Assembly: GCF_012911815.1 (NCBI RefSeq)
Contig: NZ_JAATNW010000006.1
Span: forward strand, 124,001 to 188,000
From: Alteromonas ponticola
Lineage (GTDB): Bacteria > Pseudomonadota > Gammaproteobacteria > Enterobacterales > Alteromonadaceae
Direction: 5' to 3'
Length of the DNA: 64,000 nucleotides
The notes below the pieces were generated by a model, which was not told where the DNA came from, searched no databases, and saw nothing but the letters and a program-made list of their open reading frames with translations. This document shows positions 8,343 to 18,702 of this stretch, one piece after another. The position numbers and the translations under genes were made by a program. Each line of letters starts with the position of its first letter. Positions within the stretch are counted from its first letter, which is position 1.

Positions 8343-9838
8343 GCAATTATTTTATCCAGCGCACGATAGCCCAGAGCTTCAGCCAAATGCGCACGCGTGA
8401 CAGCGGCACTTTGCTCAAGATCAGCAATAGTGCGGGCGACTTTTAAAGTGCGATGAAAAACACGCATGGAGAGCTTTAATTTTTTAGCGGCGGTCTGTAA
8501 AAACGCCTTATCTGCTTCACTGAGCAGGCACAGGGTGATTAGCTCATCAATTTTAATCGCGTTATTTAAGCAGCCCTGTCGCTTCAATTGCATCGCTCTG
8601 GCGCGGGCAACTTGCCGCTTAGCCGTTGTGGCCGAATCGTTATCCGGCGATACGGCCACTGTATGCATGGGGTAATCATCAAGACGTGGCACCTCGACCT
8701 GCAAATCAATCCGGTCAAGTAATGGACCGGATAGTCGATTTAAATAGCGCAACACCTGATCAGGAGACATGCGGTTGTCATCGATATCGCCAGTGGGGCT
8801 AGGGTTCATGGCAGCAATTAGCTGAAAGTTGGCCGGGAACGTGGCGCTACCTGATGCTCTGGAAATGTTGACGTCACCGGTTTCAAGAGGCTCTCGTAAG
8901 ACGTCCAGTGCTTTGCGACCAAACTCAGGCAATTCATCCAGAAATAAAACGCCATGATGCGCCAGTGAAATTTCTCCAGGAGTAGGGTGGCTTCCCCCTC
9001 CGGTAAGTGCCACTGCTGAACTTGTGTGATGGGGCGCACGAAACGGACGTTGGGCAAAGTTTTTGGCATCTATTCTCAGCCCCTTAACAGAGTGAACGGA
9101 AGCGACTTCAAGGGCTTCCGTACCATTCAAAGGAGGCAGTAAACTGGTTAATTTACTGGCCAGCAAACTTTTCCCAGTACCCTGTGGCCCTACAAACAGC
9201 AAATTATGTGCGCCTGCCGCTGCAATCATTAACGCGCGTTTGGCTTGCGCCTGTCCCACCACATCATCCCACTGAGCACCCGTATCCTGATAATGTAGCT
9301 GGAGCGTTTTGACCGCGTTGACGGCTTCCTGACCGATAAGAAACTGATACGTTTGCAGTAATGACGTTAGCGGTAAACAATACGCCTCATTTACTAGGCT
9401 TGCCTCTGCGGAGTTGTCGGCCGGGATCAACAATGTGCGCTGCGCCTGGCTGCTGGCAATTGCTGCCGGAATGACGTTTTGAACTTCTTTAAGTTCGCCG
9501 GTCAGGCCTAACTCGCCAATAATTTCATAATCATCAACCTGATTCGGAGGGATAAGGCTTGAAGCCGCCAGAATACCGATGGCAATCGCCAAATCATATC
9601 GCCCCCCATGTTTGGGAATGTCTGCAGGGGCTAAATTAACGGTGATACGGCGAACGGGAAAATCAAAGCCACTGTTAATCAGCGCACAACGCACACGATC
9701 GCGGGCTTCTTTCACACTGGTTTCTGCCATACCGACCAAATGGAATGCCGGTAAGCCGTTCGCCAGATGCACCTCAACTTTTACCAGGGGCGCAGATAAT
9801 CCTGTGCCCGCCCGCGTATAAACCACCGCCAATCCCAC
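8324..9838 (-). CDS. comM: ComM/YifB family Mg-chelatase-like AAA+ ATPase
   Basis: The 504-residue protein has an N-terminal ChlI/Lon-like domain (about 1-170), a central AAA+ module and a C-terminal Mg-chelatase domain. Visible motifs are Walker A GPQGTGKSLLASKL (about 217-230), Walker B LFLDELPEF, and FRAPHHTSS typical of YifB. ComM is a hexameric helicase that promotes branch migration during natural transformation. E. coli YifB also lies by the ilv cluster, so the location is conserved. Length and motifs look intact, but natural competence cannot be inferred from this gene alone. Confidence 0.93.
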   Translation of the reverse strand: MGLAVVYTRAGTGLSAPLVKVEVHLANGLPAFHLVGMAETSVKEARDRVRCALINSGFDFPVRRITVNLAPADIPKHGGRYDLAIAIGILAASSLIPPNQVDDYEIIGELGLTGELKEVQNVIPAAIASSQAQRTLLIPADNSAEASLVNEAYCLPLTSLLQTYQFLIGQEAVNAVKTLQLHYQDTGAQWDDVVGQAQAKRALMIAAAGAHNLLFVGPQGTGKSLLASKLTSLLPPLNGTEALEVASVHSVKGLRIDAKNFAQRPFRAPHHTSSAVALTGGGSHPTPGEISLAHHGVLFLDELPEFGRKALDVLREPLETGDVNISRASGSATFPANFQLIAAMNPSPTGDIDDNRMSPDQVLRYLNRLSGPLLDRIDLQVEVPRLDDYPMHTVAVSPDNDSATTAKRQVARARAMQLKRQGCLNNAIKIDELITLCLLSEADKAFLQTAAKKLKLSMRVFHRTLKVARTIADLEQSAAVTRAHLAEALGYRALDKIIAQLSAS

Positions 9839-9908
9839 AACACTTCTCCTGAATTTTCCCGGCTCTCAGGCTAGCGAATTGCGGAAGCGAAAAGTACTGT
9901 GCAACAGA

Positions 9909-10532
9909 TCAGCTTTTGGGGGGATCACTGTGAAATACGGGTAACTGCCAATGCCAGCGCATGGCCCCCAGACGCATCAGGATTGTAATCACTAAGGCGA
10001 TCACCATGCAGATTTGACTACTCAAGCCTGCGTAATAGGCTATCGCATAACCTAATCCACCTACGATACAGGTGATGGCATACAGCTCACCGTTCAGCAC
10101 CAACGGTACTTCGCGACAAATTACATCGCGCAGCAAGCCGCCGAAGACACCGGTAATGGTGCCCATCGCGATGGCGACGGACATGGGGGCATCAACGATT
10201 AACGCTTTTTCCAGCCCGACCACATTAAACAGGGCCAGCCCGAATGCGTCGGCAATCAACAAGTAATGGTAGGGGAAGCGCGGGCTGAGGCGTAACCACA
10301 TGATCGTGACAAAGGCGGCCAGCAAGGTGATATAAAGATAATCAGTGTTTTGCACCCAGAACACGGGCAAATCTAACACCATATCACGCAGGGTTCCCCC
10401 TCCTATGGCGGTAACCGACGCCAGTACCACCACACCAAAACCATCCATGCGCTTTTGGTATGCCATCAACGTGCCTGAAATTGCACACACCGCAACCCCA
10501 GCTAAGTTAATGATATGAAACCAATCTCCCAT
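9909..10532 (-). CDS. TRIC/UPF0126 family membrane protein (YicG-like)
   Basis: A protein of about 207 residues with seven hydrophobic segments built from two similar halves. Each half carries a Gly-rich motif, AIGGGTLRDMVLD and GVFGGLLRDVICRE, diagnostic of UPF0126, the prokaryotic TRIC-type cation channels. Its transport role in this organism is unknown. I prefer the ATG at 10532 (MGDWFHIINLAG), which has GGAA upstream and begins just before the first helix. An upstream start at 10583 would add 17 mostly charged residues. Confidence 0.85.
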   Translation of the reverse strand: MGDWFHIINLAGVAVCAISGTLMAYQKRMDGFGVVVLASVTAIGGGTLRDMVLDLPVFWVQNTDYLYITLLAAFVTIMWLRLSPRFPYHYLLIADAFGLALFNVVGLEKALIVDAPMSVAIAMGTITGVFGGLLRDVICREVPLVLNGELYAITCIVGGLGYAIAYYAGLSSQICMVIALVITILMRLGAMRWHWQLPVFHSDPPKS

Positions 10533-10865
10533 ACGGCATTCCGCTTTCTTTGGATAGTGGCTGTCAAAATACTTGAATCTCACTTTTATTTCATGCTATT
10601 TATTTTATAGGTAAAGAGTCATAGCCAGCTTTTTACTTTTAACATTTACGTTAACTATCCAACTACCGCTATCTGCCTGATTGTAGATACGCGCTTACCT
10701 TTATCTTGCATCGGGCAGGAAAATTTACACCTGCGTTGATGAAAAGTGGTCTGACGAAAGCGATCGTTATTGGGTGCTTATGCCCTGTCATGTATTATTC
10801 GTTGCGATACTCATTACGCTGCATTTGCAGCACGGAGCTCAGCTCCACTATTCAAAGGATTTAAC

Positions 10866-11798
10866 ATGGCTAAGCAACTTGCAGAATATATTTGGTTTAA
10901 CGGTAAAATTGTGCCCTGGAAAGAAGCCACCGTGCACGTTTTAACCCACGCAATTCACTATGGTTCGTCTGTATTTGAAGGCATTCGCGCCTATAACACG
11001 CCTGATCAGGGGACCTGCGTGTTTCGTCTACAGGAACATAACCGCCGCTTGTTCGACTCAGCAAAGATTTATCGGATGACCATTCCGTATACGCTGGATC
11101 AACTTAATGAAGGCACGCTGGATATCATTCGCAAAAACAATCTGAAGTCAGCCTATATCAGGCCCATTGCCTATTACGGCGATATTGGCATGGGCTTACA
11201 GGTACCATTTGGACAGGAAACAGAAGTGTCCATTGCCGCATTTGAATGGGGTGCCTATTTAGGTGAAGAGGCGATCAAAAATGGGGTCGACGCTGGGATT
11301 TCATCGTGGAACCGCCTTGCGGCAAACACTATGCCGACGGGAGCGAAAGCGGGTGGTAACTACCTGTCTTCGCAACTGATTTCGATGGAAGCCCGTCGTC
11401 ATGGTTATGGAGAAGGGATCGCCTTGGATCGCAATGGTTATATCAGCGAAGGGGCTGGTGAAAATATCTTTGTTATCCGCAATGGTGTCGTCAGTACCAC
11501 CCCGAAAACAGCAGCCATCCTGCCTGGGATCACCCGTGATACTGTGATGACCCTGCTTAGAGAAATGGGTTATGAAGTGCGCGAAGAAAATATTCCACGC
11601 GAAGCCATGTATCTGGCTGACGAAATTCTCATGTGTGGTACCGCTGCTGAAGTGACGCCGGTACGCAGCGTTGACGGCATAAAAGTGGGTAGCGGTACAC
11701 GTGGTCCAATTACTGAACAGGTTCAGGATATGTTCTTCGGTCTGTTCAATGGTTCAACAGAAGATAAATGGGGTTGGTTAACGCCCGTTTACAAATAA
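10866..11798 (+). CDS. ilvE: Branched-chain amino acid aminotransferase
   Basis: IlvE performs the last transamination step for valine, leucine and isoleucine. The 310-residue class IV PLP enzyme shows HAIHYGSSVFEGIRAY (about 28-43), the PLP lysine in TGAKAGGNYLSSQ (about Lys161), and ISEGAGENIFVI. The ATG at 10866 follows AAAGGAT at good spacing and gives MAKQLAEYIWF; the upstream in-frame extension has no family similarity. It is the first gene of an ilvE-ilvD-ilvA operon. Unlike the E. coli operon, no acetolactate synthase genes (ilvG, ilvM) precede it. Confidence 0.95.
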   Translation: MAKQLAEYIWFNGKIVPWKEATVHVLTHAIHYGSSVFEGIRAYNTPDQGTCVFRLQEHNRRLFDSAKIYRMTIPYTLDQLNEGTLDIIRKNNLKSAYIRPIAYYGDIGMGLQVPFGQETEVSIAAFEWGAYLGEEAIKNGVDAGISSWNRLAANTMPTGAKAGGNYLSSQLISMEARRHGYGEGIALDRNGYISEGAGENIFVIRNGVVSTTPKTAAILPGITRDTVMTLLREMGYEVREENIPREAMYLADEILMCGTAAEVTPVRSVDGIKVGSGTRGPITEQVQDMFFGLFNGSTEDKWGWLTPVYK

Positions 11799-11815
11799 CT
11801 TTATGGTAAAACAAC

Positions 11816-13669
11816 ATGCCTAAACTACGATCTGCAACGACCACACAAGGTCGCAATATGGCGGGCGCCAGAGCACTCTGGCGCGCAACCGGGATGAAAG
11901 ATGGTGATTTTGGGAAACCTATTATTGCTATTGCAAATTCCTTCACGCAGTTTGTACCCGGGCATGTCCACCTAAAAGATATGGGGCAACTTGTCGCACA
12001 GCATGTAGAGCTGGCGGGCGGGGTTGCCAAAGAATTTAATACGATTGCCGTTGATGATGGCATCGCTATGGGCCACAGCGGCATGCTTTACAGTTTGCCT
12101 TCCCGTGAAATTATCGCCGATGCGGTTGAATACATGGTAAATGCACACTGTGCAGATGCGCTGGTGTGCATTTCTAATTGTGACAAAATTACCCCGGGCA
12201 TGTTAATGGCAGCGATGCGCCTAAACGTTCCGGTGGTGTTTGTTTCTGGCGGCCCAATGGAGGCGGGTAAAACCAAGCTCTCTGATCAAATTATCAAGCT
12301 GGATCTGGTTGACGCTATGGTGGCGGCCGCAGATGAGTCTGTCAGCGATGAACAAAGCGATGAAATCGAACGCTCAGCCTGCCCTACATGCGGTTCCTGT
12401 TCTGGCATGTTTACCGCTAACTCAATGAACTGCCTGACCGAAGCGCTTGGTCTTGCCTTACCTGGAAACGGCTCAACGCTGGCGACCCATGTTGATCGCA
12501 AACAACTGTTTGAGCAGGCCGGCAAGGTGATTGTTGAATTATGTGAGCGTTGGTACAAACACGATGACGAACGTGCATTACCGCGCAACATTGCTAATCG
12601 GCTGGCATTTGAAAATGCCATGAGTCTGGATATTGCCATGGGTGGCTCTACCAACACTATCCTACATTTGTTGGCGGCCGCGGCCGAAGGTGAAGTGCTC
12701 TTTACCATGGAAGACATCGATCGCTTGTCACGCCACGTACCCCATCTGTGCAAAGTGGCACCATCTACGCCCAAGTATCATATGGAAGATGTGCACCGTG
12801 CGGGTGGTGTAATGGGTATTCTGGCAGAACTCGCACGGGGCGGATTGCTGCATCAGGATGCGCAGCACATCTTAGGCAGTACCCTTCACGAGGTGTTAAA
12901 TAACTGGGATATCACCAACCCGCAGAATAACAAAGCGCTCGATTTTTATCGGGCGGGTCCCGCCGGTATTCGTACTACCCAGGCGTTTAGTCAGGCTTGT
13001 CGCTGGCCCGATGCCGATACGGATAGGCAAAACGGCTGTATTCGTGAAGTGCAACATGCGTATAGCAAAGACGGTGGATTGGCGGTGTTGTATGGCAATA
13101 TCGCAGAAAACGGCTGCATTGTTAAAACCGCCGGTGTGGATGAAAGTATCCATACTTTCACCGGACGCGCACGTGTATTTGAAAGCCAGGATGAAGCGGT
13201 ATCTGCCATTCTGGGCAATAAAATTGTTGCCGGGGATGTGGTGGTTATCCGGTATGAAGGCCCTAAAGGCGGCCCGGGCATGCAGGAAATGCTGTATCCT
13301 ACCTCTTATTTGAAATCAAAGGGTTTAGGTAAAAGCTGCGCTTTGATTACGGATGGTCGCTTTTCCGGTGGCACCAGTGGGTTGTCAATCGGGCATTGTT
13401 CACCCGAAGCAGCGAGTAAGGGAGGCATTGCGCTTATACAGGATGACGATCAAATTGCTATCGATATTCCTAATAGAACAATTAATGTGCTGATTTCAGC
13501 AGAACAAATGCAGCAACGTTATCAGGACATGGAAAGTCAAGCTGCGCCCTGGTTACCAGTCCACCGTCAACGTACAGTATCAACTGCGTTAAAAGCTTTC
13601 GCACTATTAGCTACCAGCGCCGATCGCGGTGCGGTCCGGGATAAAGAAAAATTGGACGCCTTGTTATGA
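11816..13669 (+). CDS. ilvD: Dihydroxy-acid dehydratase
   Basis: IlvD dehydrates 2,3-dihydroxy acids to 2-oxo acids in branched-chain amino acid synthesis, using an Fe-S cluster and Mg2+. The 617-residue length is typical of the enterobacterial form. The cluster cysteines are visible in [10 protein letters not shown] and in [19 protein letters not shown]. The C-terminal [20 protein letters not shown] motif is intact. It starts 17 bases after ilvE and overlaps ilvA by four bases (ATGA), so the three genes form a tight operon. Confidence 0.97.
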   Translation: MPKLRSATTTQGRNMAGARALWRATGMKDGDFGKPIIAIANSFTQFVPGHVHLKDMGQLVAQHVELAGGVAKEFNTIAVDDGIAMGHSGMLYSLPSREIIADAVEYMVNAHCADALVCISNCDKITPGMLMAAMRLNVPVVFVSGGPMEAGKTKLSDQIIKLDLVDAMVAAADESVSDEQSDEIERSACPTCGSCSGMFTANSMNCLTEALGLALPGNGSTLATHVDRKQLFEQAGKVIVELCERWYKHDDERALPRNIANRLAFENAMSLDIAMGGSTNTILHLLAAAAEGEVLFTMEDIDRLSRHVPHLCKVAPSTPKYHMEDVHRAGGVMGILAELARGGLLHQDAQHILGSTLHEVLNNWDITNPQNNKALDFYRAGPAGIRTTQAFSQACRWPDADTDRQNGCIREVQHAYSKDGGLAVLYGNIAENGCIVKTAGVDESIHTFTGRARVFESQDEAVSAILGNKIVAGDVVVIRYEGPKGGPGMQEMLYPTSYLKSKGLGKSCALITDGRFSGGTSGLSIGHCSPEAASKGGIALIQDDDQIAIDIPNRTINVLISAEQMQQRYQDMESQAAPWLPVHRQRTVSTALKAFALLATSADRGAVRDKEKLDALL

Positions 13670-15207
13670 GTCAGCTCTCGCATCACGATTATTTAAAAAA
13701 GATTTTGCTGGCACCGGTTTATGATGCAGCAGTGCAAAGCGATGTGACCTTGATGAGCAGACTGTCTCACCAGCTGGGAAACGAGGTTTTTTTAAAACGC
13801 GAAGATCAGCAGCCAGTAAAATCGTTCAAATTACGCGGCGCGTACAATCGCCTGACCACTCTTAGCGATAGCCAGCGTAAGGCGGGTATCATTGCTGCCT
13901 CTGCCGGAAACCACGCGCAGGGATTGGCCTATGGCGCAAAGATGTGTGGCATTAACGCGACCATTGTCATGCCGGAGACCACGCCCGATATAAAAGTGGA
14001 AGCGGTAAAACGTTTTGGCGGACAATTTGTGAATGTGGTGCAACACGGTACCAGTTTTGACATGGCCAGTCAGTACGCACACCAGTTAGGCGAGCAACAT
14101 GGTCTTACCTTCATCCCTCCCTTTGATGACCCTGACGTTATCGCCGGCCAGGGCACCATTGGCAAAGAATTGCTTGAGCAGTTGCCCCATCTGGACCGGG
14201 TTTTTGTCGCTGTAGGTGGTGGTGGGTTAGCTGCAGGTATCGCGGTTTATCTCAAACAGCTGCGCCCTGACATTAAAATTATCGCAGTAGAAGCGGAAGA
14301 ATCAGCCTGTTTTCGTGCGGCGAAACAACAGGGTAAACCGGTGGCATTGCCATCAGTGGGAATTTTTGCCGACGGTGTTGCGGTAAAAACGATGGGAGCA
14401 GAAACGTTCAGACTGTGTAACGAGCTTATTGATGACATCGTCACGGTAACGAATGATGAGATCTGCGCGGCGATTAAAGATATCTTCGATGACACCCGGG
14501 TCATTGCTGAACCTGCTGGCGCGCTTTCAGTGGCGGCGATTAAGAAGTATGTGAAAACGCATTCGCTAACCCACTGTAAGCTGGCGGGAATCTTGTGTGG
14601 TGCGAACATTAATTTTCATACGCTGCGTTACGTATCCGAACGGTGTGAACTGGGTGAGCGCAAAGAGGCCGTGTTTGCAGCCACCCTGCCGGAACGCACC
14701 GGTGCATTTAAACAATTTTGTGAATGCGTGGGTGGCAAGGCCATCACCGAATTTAACTATCGTTATGCAGGTGGGCGGGAAGCCCACGTATTTGTGGGAA
14801 TTCGTTTAAAACAAGGGGCGCAGGAGTACGCTGCGCTGGCGGATAGTTTATATCAGGGTGGTTTTGCTACTTTCGATCTGTCTGATAACGAACTGGCAAA
14901 ACTACATGTGAGGCACATGGTAGGCGGCAGACCACCCACTATCTTAAATGAGTCGGTATTTACCTTCGAGTTTCCAGAATATCCCGGTGCCTTGTTAAAA
15001 TTTCTGCGCACCCTCGGTGAGCACTGGAATATCACCCTGTTCCATTATCGAAATCACGGTGCTGCACAAGGCCTGGTATTAGCCGGGTTTGATATTCCGC
15101 CTGAAAGTAGAAGCGAGTTTGAAGAGCATTTGAAACAATTGGACTATCAATATCAGGATGTCAGTAATGACCCTGCATATCGGTTCTTTTTATCCGCCCC
15201 AGCATAA
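13666..15207 (+). CDS. ilvA: Threonine ammonia-lyase (biosynthetic)
   Basis: IlvA deaminates threonine to 2-oxobutyrate, the committed step to isoleucine. At 513 residues it is the long biosynthetic form. It has a PLP fold with the lysine in [12 protein letters not shown] (about residues 46-57), the Gly-rich phosphate loop VGGGGLAAG (about 184-192), and two C-terminal ACT-like regulatory domains (about 325-400 and 420-500). These mediate isoleucine feedback inhibition in the known enzyme. The ATGA overlap with ilvD indicates translational coupling. A 30-base perfect-ended stem-loop follows its stop. Confidence 0.96.
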   Translation: MSQLSHHDYLKKILLAPVYDAAVQSDVTLMSRLSHQLGNEVFLKREDQQPVKSFKLRGAYNRLTTLSDSQRKAGIIAASAGNHAQGLAYGAKMCGINATIVMPETTPDIKVEAVKRFGGQFVNVVQHGTSFDMASQYAHQLGEQHGLTFIPPFDDPDVIAGQGTIGKELLEQLPHLDRVFVAVGGGGLAAGIAVYLKQLRPDIKIIAVEAEESACFRAAKQQGKPVALPSVGIFADGVAVKTMGAETFRLCNELIDDIVTVTNDEICAAIKDIFDDTRVIAEPAGALSVAAIKKYVKTHSLTHCKLAGILCGANINFHTLRYVSERCELGERKEAVFAATLPERTGAFKQFCECVGGKAITEFNYRYAGGREAHVFVGIRLKQGAQEYAALADSLYQGGFATFDLSDNELAKLHVRHMVGGRPPTILNESVFTFEFPEYPGALLKFLRTLGEHWNITLFHYRNHGAAQGLVLAGFDIPPESRSEFEEHLKQLDYQYQDVSNDPAYRFFLSAPA

Positions 15208-15240
15208 TTGATGTGCAACCTGTATCGTCGGACAAAACGG

Positions 15241-15270
15241 GTTGACGGCTCTGCAACGAGAACCGTCAAC
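15241..15270. terminator. Stem-loop between convergent ilvA and plsB
   Basis: GTTGACGG and CCGTCAAC form a perfect 8-bp stem, extended inside by TCT/AGA. It lies 34 bases after ilvA and 56 bases beyond the plsB stop on the other strand. Neither side has a proper T tract, so this is a plausible bidirectional terminator or RNA-end stabiliser rather than a classical intrinsic terminator. Confidence 0.55.
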
Positions 15271-15325
15271 AAATTAATCCGCAAGTACCTGTGAGCACGC
15301 AACCCTGCACACGATTAATCACAGT

Positions 15326-17776
15326 TTAAGCTGTGCTAAGGTCCACTTTTTCGAGGTGTTGAGTTATTTCAGGCCAGACTAATGCCATTACGTCCTGACG
15401 CAGCGCTTCACTTTCTTCAGAATGTTTGAAGCTGCCATCGGCGGTGATATCCAGCCAATGATTGTCGCGTAAGGCAGTGATAAAACTGGACAGCACATTC
15501 TTATCGTAAAATTCCGGTGAACTCATGCCATACAGAGTAGATAGGCGCTCGGCGACTGTACGGCTGGCGCGTTCAAGCTCATTACGACTTAATACTTTTT
15601 GTTTGCTGATAACCGTGAGCACCACAGCATAGCGCTGGAAAGTTTCCTGCATACAGCGACTGAGTAACCAGGCATTGTGGAATTGTGGCGCTTGCGCAGG
15701 TGGCGGTGAGATAAAGGTCTCATTTTCTACCAATAACCCTTGTCCCACCATAAAGCTTATTAGCTTATCAACGTAGGCCAGCGCCTGATCCTGGGTCATA
15801 TAAATAAATAATTCTTTTTGCAATAACGGATAAAGTGCCGCCACCAGTTGAAGTGTGCGGTTTCGGTCGACACCATTGCACGCAAAAACCTGCGCCATGA
15901 TCAAACCTGGCAGAGCGAATAAGTGCTGAATATTATTGCGGTAATAGGTCAGATAAATGGCAGAATCAGGTTGAGGGCTGATAAGGCGTCCATAACCGTC
16001 ATCCTTAATGGTGAATTTATCCAGCTTGAGCGTGGCGCTGACCAAATCTGCCGCTTGCATATTGGGCAATGTAGCATCGTTGCTAAATGGCACTGCTTTG
16101 AGCATGGTCATGTAGCAATCTACCGCGCTGGTGAGTTCGGCTTCACTCATCCCCTTGGTTTTGGAGGAAAGCAAGCATAATGAGGTGATCGCCATTCCGT
16201 TGATCGCGGCAGCTTTATTAATGCGCAACATCACAGAATGAGCTAACGTATTAACCATTGGTGTCAGCCAGCCCGGCTTTTTATCAGGATCGGAAGGAAG
16301 CTGATTGCGCCAATCGGGCACCGTTTTTTCAAGAAACTGATTGAGGTGAATTGGTTCGCCAAAATTGACAAAACCATGACCATAGTTTTTCAGTTTGCGG
16401 ATAGCCGAAAACACCTGCAAATTTGATTCTTTTTTCTTGCCACTGCCTTTAAGCTCGCTCAGGTAGCTTTTTACTTCCATAACGTTTTCGTAGCCAATAT
16501 ACACTGGCACAATGCTGACGGGACGGTTAACGCCTTTTATCAATGCCTGCATGGTCATCGCCAACATGCCCGTTTTCGGCGGAATTAGTCGACCCGTTCG
16601 GCTGCGTCCACCTTCTGGATAATATTTAACTGAGTAACCGCGATTAAACAGCAACTCAAGATATTCTCTGAACACCGCTGTATATAGCTTATTGCCTGCA
16701 AAGGAGCGGCGTAAAAAGAAGGCGCCGCCGCGACGAAAGATTTTACCCACGGGCCAGAAATTTAGATTAATACCGGCTGCAATATGTGGCGTCACCATGC
16801 CTTCATGATAAATGACATAGGTCAGTAACAGATAATCCATATGACTGCGGTGGCACGGCACATAGATAATTTCGTGTCCATTGCGCGCCAGTTCGCGGAT
16901 ACGGTCAGCATGCTTAACGCTGATGCCGTTATAAATTTTATTCCAGATACGGGTCAGCAAACGGTCACCAAAACGGATCAGGCCCTCACGGTAATCAGCG
17001 GCAATTTCGTCAATGTAACCTCTTGCATTGGCCCGTGCTTGTTCGTTGCTGAGTTTCTTATCCTTCGCCTCTTCGGCAATGGCGCGACGCACCGATGCTG
17101 AACCTAACACAGAGTTGTAAAGCGTCTCACGTTCCAACAGCATGGGGCCTGTCATACTCTGAAGTTTTCTATGAAAGTGAGTGCTTGCTACCCTTATAAG
17201 CTTTTGTGCAATATGTTTGTCGCTGCCATGCTGGGCGGCCATTTGCTGCGCTGAAACCGCGCGGCTGAAACTGATAAAATTGTCTCGCCCTAAAAACAAC
17301 ACGATAAATAACTTGCGCAACCAACTGGGTGCGGCGCGGTCGGCGATGAGATCTGCCCAACCAGGCTTACCCTTACCCGGCGCGCGCCCCCACGAGACAA
17401 AGACGGGGACGACCTGGGTGTCTATGTCGGGGTGGTCACGATGTAAATGCACCAACGCTGTAAACACCGCATCGAGCTCTGTGCTGGATGGATGCTTTTT
17501 AAAAAGAGGTTGCGTCTTGCGCAGAAACAGTACGCCCGGATAGCGCTTGCCAGCTAACTCTACCGACGTATTTGGGGTGGGCAGCGCATGGTGTTTGGCT
17601 GCCATTCGTAATGCAAGCTGATCGGTAACCGAATCCGTTGGCAATAAATAAATGATAGGTTTGCCGGTATCAATTCCCAACTCGTCTGATACGCTCGCTG
17701 GAATACTGTGCGGTTTGACTAACCATTTTACGGGATAATGAAACACTTTAAGCAGTGTATTTCGCATCCACGACAT
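15326..17776 (-). CDS. plsB: Glycerol-3-phosphate 1-O-acyltransferase
   Basis: PlsB acylates sn-glycerol-3-phosphate at position 1, the first step of phospholipid synthesis, at the inner membrane. The 816-residue length matches the family. Acyltransferase block I is CHRSHMDYLLLTYV (HX4D) and block III is YYPEGGRSRTGRL; IPAVG-type motifs between them are represented by INLNFWPVGKIFRRGGAFFLRR. The gene is monocistronic, convergent with ilvA. A perfect 12-base palindrome (AGTGAGCTCACT, 17844-17855) sits 68 bases upstream. In E. coli plsB lies near lexA, and here lexA is 3.4 kb away. Confidence 0.96.
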   Translation of the reverse strand: MSWMRNTLLKVFHYPVKWLVKPHSIPASVSDELGIDTGKPIIYLLPTDSVTDQLALRMAAKHHALPTPNTSVELAGKRYPGVLFLRKTQPLFKKHPSSTELDAVFTALVHLHRDHPDIDTQVVPVFVSWGRAPGKGKPGWADLIADRAAPSWLRKLFIVLFLGRDNFISFSRAVSAQQMAAQHGSDKHIAQKLIRVASTHFHRKLQSMTGPMLLERETLYNSVLGSASVRRAIAEEAKDKKLSNEQARANARGYIDEIAADYREGLIRFGDRLLTRIWNKIYNGISVKHADRIRELARNGHEIIYVPCHRSHMDYLLLTYVIYHEGMVTPHIAAGINLNFWPVGKIFRRGGAFFLRRSFAGNKLYTAVFREYLELLFNRGYSVKYYPEGGRSRTGRLIPPKTGMLAMTMQALIKGVNRPVSIVPVYIGYENVMEVKSYLSELKGSGKKKESNLQVFSAIRKLKNYGHGFVNFGEPIHLNQFLEKTVPDWRNQLPSDPDKKPGWLTPMVNTLAHSVMLRINKAAAINGMAITSLCLLSSKTKGMSEAELTSAVDCYMTMLKAVPFSNDATLPNMQAADLVSATLKLDKFTIKDDGYGRLISPQPDSAIYLTYYRNNIQHLFALPGLIMAQVFACNGVDRNRTLQLVAALYPLLQKELFIYMTQDQALAYVDKLISFMVGQGLLVENETFISPPPAQAPQFHNAWLLSRCMQETFQRYAVVLTVISKQKVLSRNELERASRTVAERLSTLYGMSSPEFYDKNVLSSFITALRDNHWLDITADGSFKHSEESEALRQDVMALVWPEITQHLEKVDLSTA

Positions 17777-17900
17777 GCAAATAAGCCCTGTTCAGTTAAA
17801 ACCGGCGAAGTGTACCATAGGTTCTAATACTAATCCGCAAGGAAGTGAGCTCACTCAGTGCAAAAGAAAGAAGGACAATCCTCATAAAATCACGGGAGGT

Positions 17901-18383
17901 TTATTTCTGCGCCCTTTTCCGTTGGTATCGCATGGCCACGTCACATCGTGCATAGGCCTTACCAAATTGATCCAGAATGTCTTGGTCGTGCACAAATCCC
18001 TGTTTTTCGTATAGATGAATGGCCGCCTTACACTTTTGATTGGTTAGCAAAAACAACGTGCTATAAGCGATTACCTCAGCCTTGGATAGTACAAAGCTTA
18101 GCAACTTTTCGCCTACCTTCAATCCTCTGGCATGGGAACTCACGCCCATTTTAGTCAGTTCAAACACCCCATCAGCTTTTTTCATCAATGCACAGGTGCC
18201 GACAATGCCAAGCTCAGGGTGACGGGCAAACCAAATATAGCCGCCGCGGTTGATAATATATTGCTGAGGTTTACTGATCACTTTTTCATCGATGGGCTCT
18301 AGCACGAACATGTCGGAGATCCATTCACGGTTAATCGTGTCGAAGTAGGGGGCTAAATCCTGACTGAATTTTAAAAATTCCAT
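17901..18383 (-). CDS. GNAT family N-acetyltransferase
   Basis: A GNAT-fold protein of about 160 residues. The acetyl-CoA loop region is visible as GVSSHARGLKVGEKLLSFVL (about residues 100-120), followed by the C-terminal NQKCKAAIHLYEKQGFV pattern seen in many GNATs. The substrate is unknown. The ATG at 18383 is preferred over the GTG at 18389; neither has a strong ribosome binding site. It lies between plsB and a YdeI-type gene, all on the reverse strand, but gaps of more than 60 bases argue against a tight operon. Confidence 0.82.
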   Translation of the reverse strand: MEFLKFSQDLAPYFDTINREWISDMFVLEPIDEKVISKPQQYIINRGGYIWFARHPELGIVGTCALMKKADGVFELTKMGVSSHARGLKVGEKLLSFVLSKAEVIAYSTLFLLTNQKCKAAIHLYEKQGFVHDQDILDQFGKAYARCDVAMRYQRKRAQK

Positions 18384-18450
18384 AGGCACTTTGTTAACTC
18401 GATCTTTTGCTCAATTTAAGTCTTTCACCAACGCTGTCAACCTCTATTTG

Positions 18451-18702
18451 TCATCGGTGAGGGCAACCAGGCCAGCAACAGGGGCGTCGTTTGCCGTTTT
18501 GTAAGTCGCTCACAAGTCGGGCTACACGTTTGCTGCGAGTTATTTCTTTTTTCGCATCTTCAACCCAGCAAATCCATTCGTTGCGGGCTAGTGGCGTAAT
18601 GTCACACCATATCGACATCGCAGTTGTGTGGTTGGTGAGTTCTCGACAAATGTCGTCCGGTAAATCATGCACCACTCCGGCGGGAACATTGTTTGTGATC
18701 AT
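18451..18702 (-). CDS. YdeI/OmpD-associated family small protein
   Basis: The 83-residue protein matches the C-terminal part of the YdeI/OmpD-associated (OmdA) family: a helical region with PLARNEWICWVEDAKKEITR, then RVARLVSDLQNGKRRPCCW and the terminal PGCPHR. Full-length relatives carry an extra N-terminal domain, so this is the compact form. The biochemical function is not established. The ATG follows the stop of the upstream lipoprotein gene with no gap (TAAATG), so the two are co-translated. Confidence 0.75.
   Translation of the reverse strand: MITNNVPAGVVHDLPDDICRELTNHTTAMSIWCDITPLARNEWICWVEDAKKEITRSKRVARLVSDLQNGKRRPCCWPGCPHR

Noticed and set aside
10780-10930. Candidate ilv leader peptide starting at 10780
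   Set aside because: It has several branched-chain residues, but runs past the ilvE start with no early stop, no good ribosome binding site and no terminator; kept only as a weak finding.
12286-12774. 162-codon frame on the reverse strand inside ilvD
   Set aside because: Long open antisense frames are common in GC-balanced coding DNA; the sense gene is clearly ilvD.
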